Part shown: piece after piece, positions 62,201 to 64,000 of the stretch | Position numbering within the stretch: the first letter of the stretch is position 1 | Layout of the letters: each line of letters opens with the position of its first letter | From: Linyphia triangularis | Taxonomy: Eukaryota > Arthropoda > Arachnida > Araneae > Linyphiidae | Direction of reading: 5' to 3' | Length of the DNA stretch: 64,000 nt | Assembly (NCBI GenBank): GCA_963978545.1 | Contig: OZ021723.1 | Location: 5,028,273 to 5,092,272, forward strand | Notes under the pieces: generated by a model | Told to the model about the DNA's origin: nothing | Seen by the model: the letters and a program-made list of their open reading frames with translations, nothing else | Databases searched by the model: none | Program-made: the position numbers and the translations under genes

Positions 62201-64000
62201 GCTGCAACAAATACTGTGTCGGACATCGACTCTATCATAAAATAAACTGAACGTTCTCTATCGCCATCATCTCACAATTGATTTGACTAAAACACAGTGA
62301 TCTGGAAGTACAATTTAAATACTTTTATTAAAATTTAACTTGAATAGTTTCATTCTCAAAAGTATCGTTTCGGGGATCTCTTCATCACTAAAAATTGCTT
62401 TGGCCTATATCCATTGTCATGTCCACTGGCCAAGTCCCATTGTCGTATTAGAACAAAAGTTTCACTTCTTTTTTAGACTTTGATTTACTAATAATGAGTA
62501 TTATTATTTTTTAATTATTTGAAAAAAAAACAATCAAATATCAATTGTAATTTTATTTTTAAGAAATCAATATTTTTTTCAGTTTTCATAAATGCTATAA
62601 TGTTAAATTGATAATAGTCAAAGATACATACTATATTGGTGAATCCGACCTGCAATAAGCTCCAATATAAGTCATACGGCCCTGCCTCTAAAAGTTAGTG
62701 ACGAACAATGATCTAAAAGAATGGATTTCAAAAAATTTCATATTGAGATTTAGAAAAATTTTAATAGTCCAAACAAATTAACATACTTTGCTTGAGAATC
62801 AGAACTCTAAATTATTTGTGACAGTTAATTTAATATTGTATATTTTATGCCCAATTTTTATTTTTCTTGGTGATTAATTATTTCTTTGTATAGGAAAATG
62901 TAAATTTTGATGAGTTGAAAGAAGCACTTGATCTCCTTAAATTGTACAGAGAAGGCAAACTTGAAAATAGAAATGAATTGGAAAAAGAAGAAACAAATAA
63001 TGCTTCTAAAATAACTGAAATTGACAATAAACTTCCTGAGGAAAATAATGATGTGTTATCAAGTAAGACCACTAATGAAGTAGAGAAAGAAATGCTGTTC
63101 AAAATGTCTGAAGAACTAGAAGATTTGAGATCAAAATTAAAAGAGGTATACATGCAAATACATTTAACTCTTTGTTAATTTTGTGTTTTTATTAGTTTTG
63201 AAATATTTTAACTAAGTAAATGTGTAATATGCTGACCTTTTTTGGATATTAATTTTTACTAAATGCATACTTTTAAAATTCACAAATAAGTAAAATACAA
63301 AAAAATAAATATAAATTTTGAAATATTTCCTAATTTATACTTATGTCTATATTATGTATAAAAGCAATTGTTTATGTACAAAAATACATAATGTAACAAA
63401 TAGTTAAATTAAAACTTATTTTAAATTTGAAAAAGTACTATTTTATTAACAAAAAAAGTACTATATTATAATAGTTTGTCCACAAAAATTTATATAAATA
63501 TCACCATACAGTAAGGCATGGAAAATGTTTGAGTTGGGATATTTTAAAGTTGTAATAATATAGCGATACATTTTTCAAGAATTTTTTTCAAAAATCTATG
63601 AGTACAATACATTCACTTAAGAATTTGGTTGAAACTATGATTACCTAAAACTGTAATTCAACAACTGTCACAAATGTCCAAAACTTGCATACCAGATAAT
63701 AATTCGTATTACTAAGCTTCACTTGCCAAAATTTAATTTTAAACTATGCATGTGTCTTTATTCTTACTTCTGCGTTATAAAATATGTGTTGTTTCTAAAA
63801 CTGTTTAAATGTATTATACTATTTTATCAACAATTAGTTAAAATAATATTTAATACTATAAGCTTTTATGACTTTTTTTGTTATGAAATTTTAGAGTGAA
63901 GAAGATCATAATGGAACCTTACAAGAACTTAATAATGTGAGGGAAATGCTTATGACACAATGCAAATTAAAGGAAGCAACACAGGAAGAAGTTAAATTGC
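44214..64000 (+). CDS. RPGRIP1L: RPGRIP1L / fantom orthologue, ciliary transition-zone protein, 3' partial, 16 exons
   Basis: Coding exons: 44214-44283, 45121-45256, 45443-45507, 46564-46658, 47645-47725, 48247-48323, 48820-48894, 55400-55472, 55654-55724, 56580-56685, 57465-57611, 58251-58324, 59584-59723, 59976-60082, 62894-63145, 63895-64000 (continues). Phases agree throughout and give 558 residues. The ATG has an in-frame TGA two codons upstream. Diagnostic segments are SRTDLEDQFYKFKEENFQLK, ATKMTRLLREKK, ELEEMVEDLQDKVRQLE, AKQQV...NPYSHIP, LLEEARSELSNL, NLDLIRLHREVKQKN and FDELKEALDLLK. All fall in the order of animal RPGRIP1L. Nearly all of the visible protein is heptad coiled coil. 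The C2 and RPGR-interaction regions lie beyond the window (the human protein is about 1,315 residues). The protein organises the ciliary transition zone with NPHP and MKS proteins. Donors at exons 9 (GTGCTT) and 13 (GTGATT) are weak. Confidence 0.93.
44509..44851. mobile_element. pogo/Tigger-like MITE, intron 1 of RPGRIP1L
   Basis: The left end CAGTAAAATATCCTAAC is preceded by TA. The right end, reversed, reads CAGTAGAGTATCTCAAATCG. About 340 bp, no transposase, right TA lost or mutated. Confidence 0.5.
45602..45837. mobile_element. MITE with CC(A/G)TTAGAC(A/G)GGTACCA ends, intron 3
   Basis: The left end CCATTAGACAGGTACCAG and the right end, reversed CCGTTAGACGGGTACCAA, are clear inverted repeats 236 bp apart. 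Single-ended relatives lie near 43880-43945 and 39265-39330. Confidence 0.65.
46775..46870 (+). mobile_element. One-ended pogo-like remnant, intron 4
   Basis: TACAGTTGAACCTCGCTATAA is the style of terminal repeat typical of pogo/Tigger elements. No inverted partner was found. Confidence 0.35.
46875..47640. other. Intron 4 remainder
   Basis: AT-rich, with about 25 T near 47480-47504. No feature recognised. Confidence 0.5.
48895..49270. other. Intron 7 left of the copia element
   Basis: Mostly unrecognised. From about 49243 it is a reverse copy of the 18785-19200 repeat family, which the copia element interrupts. Confidence 0.5.
49276..49770 (-). repeat. Copia 3' LTR (element orientation)
   Basis: TG...CA ends (TGAAAGGAAG...CCCTAACA on +). 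494 of 495 positions match the other LTR. Confidence 0.97.
49773..49785 (-). promoter_or_regulatory. Copia polypurine tract
   Basis: The minus strand reads GAGGGGGGCCGAT just before the 3' LTR, the expected site for plus-strand priming. Confidence 0.75.
49850..54130 (-). pseudogene. Copia gag-pol polyprotein with two in-frame stop codons
   Basis: One continuous frame of 1,427 codons including the terminal stop. The first 1,094 residues contain a GAG N-terminus, a zinc knuckle CFKCGKLGHLKLNC (243-256), protease WIIDTGATAH (Asp314) and the integrase HHCC (His481, His486, Cys514, Cys517). The integrase catalytic Asp545, Asp608 and Glu644 follow, then the reverse-transcriptase start with QLDVKSAYL. 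A TAA at 50846-50848 comes shortly before YVDD. The frame reopens at once (YVDDIIVF ... RPDITYAVNI), meets a TAG at 50441-50443, then runs through the RNase H domain (FSDSDFA, EAEYISL, TKHIDVRYHFLR, DFFTKP) to 49850. No frameshift is needed. Read literally the copy cannot make full reverse transcriptase. Confidence 0.95.
54322..54335 (-). promoter_or_regulatory. Copia primer-binding site for a half initiator-Met tRNA
   Basis: The minus strand reads GGTTATGGGCCAG right after the 5' LTR (two bases in between). It is nearly complementary to the anticodon-stem region of initiator tRNA-Met, the unusual internal primer known from Drosophila copia. Confidence 0.8.
54337..54831 (-). repeat. Copia 5' LTR (element orientation)
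   Basis: Identical in length to the other LTR, one substitution. It carries the putative promoter driving minus-strand transcription. Confidence 0.97.
54837..55010 (-). repeat. Reverse copy of the 18785-19200 repeat family
   Basis: Read in reverse it gives ATCCAATCGGTCTGAAACTT, TGATAATGCATTCT and GTCACTAAAAGGTCGC, matching the intron 8 repeat of the SEC14-like gene. Continuous with 49243-49275 once the copia element is removed. Confidence 0.7.
56038..56101 (+). mobile_element. 5'-truncated family A SINE, intron 9 of RPGRIP1L
   Basis: Only the last 64 bp remain (CCTTGTGTTGCCCTGGCACC ... AAACAACCGACC), more diverged than the other copies. A perfect 13-bp duplication (AATCTGTATTGTG) at 56025-56037 and 56102-56114 shows it was truncated on insertion. 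Confidence 0.8.
56980..57170. repeat. AT-only minisatellite, about 31-bp unit
   Basis: AATAATTAATAAATAAATAT with TTTAATAAAT recurs about five times with increasing divergence. Intron 10 of RPGRIP1L. Confidence 0.8.
57612..58250. other. RPGRIP1L intron 11
   Basis: Two poly-T runs near 57704-57741, otherwise unrecognised AT-rich DNA. A 68-codon frame reading into exon 12 is in another phase and not coding. Confidence 0.5.
58410..59247. mobile_element. hAT-like element with nested MITE, intron 12
   Basis: Ends CAGGGATCGCATTGG and, reversed, CAGGGGGTGCAGTGAG. TAACTT occurs on both sides (58404-58409 and 59248-59253). Inside, 58572-58959 is a smaller element with CAGAGTTCCCA and reversed CAGGGTTCCCA ends. 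About four copies of a 20-21-bp repeat (ATCCCTAAATGTTTTTGAAT) lie at 59139-59215. No transposase. Confidence 0.5.
58572..58959. mobile_element. hAT-like MITE nested in the 58410-59247 element
   Basis: Inverted ends CAGAGTTCCCA / CAGGGTTCCCA, 388 bp. Target duplications not resolved. Confidence 0.55.
60083..61420. other. RPGRIP1L intron 14, first part
   Basis: AT-rich with poly-T near 60470-60485. Open frames at 60975-61266 have no recognised domain. Confidence 0.5.
61440..61619 (+). mobile_element. SINE-like repeat, family B, copy 3, intron 14
   Basis: GCCTGATGGCTGTGTGTTTA starts a tRNA-like head; GTTCCAATCCTGG is a B-box-like element. Imperfect duplications of about 14 bp (CAGTCCAAACAAATT and CAGTCCAAGAAATT) flank it at 61425-61439 and 61620-61633. 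Confidence 0.7.
61943..62711 (+). mobile_element. hAT transposon remnant with transposase C-terminus
   Basis: Inverted ends CAACGTTAGCCACTA and, reversed, CATTGTTCGTCACTA. Near-duplicate 8-bp flanks (ATCTAGAG and ATCTAAAA). At 62162-62245 the + strand reads NLTESHLDNLLRLAATNTVS and then DIDSIIK-stop. This resembles the C-terminal dimerisation tail of ZBED/GTF2IRD2-like hAT transposases (LTDEHLxxxLRIATT...DID). The rest of the transposase is deleted, so it is a non-autonomous relic in intron 14. Confidence 0.65.
63146..63894. other. RPGRIP1L intron 15
   Basis: AT-rich with no recognised feature, ending in the ATTTTAG acceptor at 63888-63894. Confidence 0.5.

Overview
The window is eukaryotic, strongly AT-rich, intron-rich and full of repeats. 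Two conserved protein-coding genes lie on the + strand, and everything else I can identify is transposon-derived or simple-sequence DNA. Low GC, tRNA-derived SINEs, a young copia element and many small inverted-repeat transposons suggest an arthropod, perhaps a spider. That guess is low confidence because no species-diagnostic gene is present.

Region 1 (1-24.5 kb) is a SEC14-like lipid-transfer protein gene (CRAL-TRIO plus GOLD domains). Eleven coding exons from 219 to 24359 join in frame to 380 residues. The first exon with the start codon lies upstream of the window. Its introns hold three full-length SINEs with perfect 13-bp target duplications, a 233-bp minisatellite, a solo LTR, several inverted-repeat elements, long (TTTA)n, (TC)n, (AT)n and (ATT)n tracts, and a five-fold tandem repeat of the exon 5 splice donor. 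The GOLD-domain exon is far more GC-rich than its neighbours.

Region 2 (24.5-44.2 kb) is intergenic. It starts with a tandem array of roughly 147-bp units. A 4.86-kb terminal-inverted-repeat element (28940-33798) follows and carries exon-like coding sequence on the minus strand. Further array remnants, a possible degenerate DNA transposon, SINEs and a LINE RNase H fragment come next.

Region 3 (44.2-64 kb) is the 5' part of an RPGRIP1L (fantom) orthologue, a ciliary transition-zone scaffold. Sixteen coding exons give 558 residues of N-terminal coiled coil, and the gene continues past the window. Intron 7 contains a nearly intact antisense Ty1/copia element (49276-54831) with LTRs differing at one position and two in-frame stop codons. 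Other introns contain hAT-like and pogo-like relics.

The two genes show no functional link. They are ordinary neighbours on one strand.
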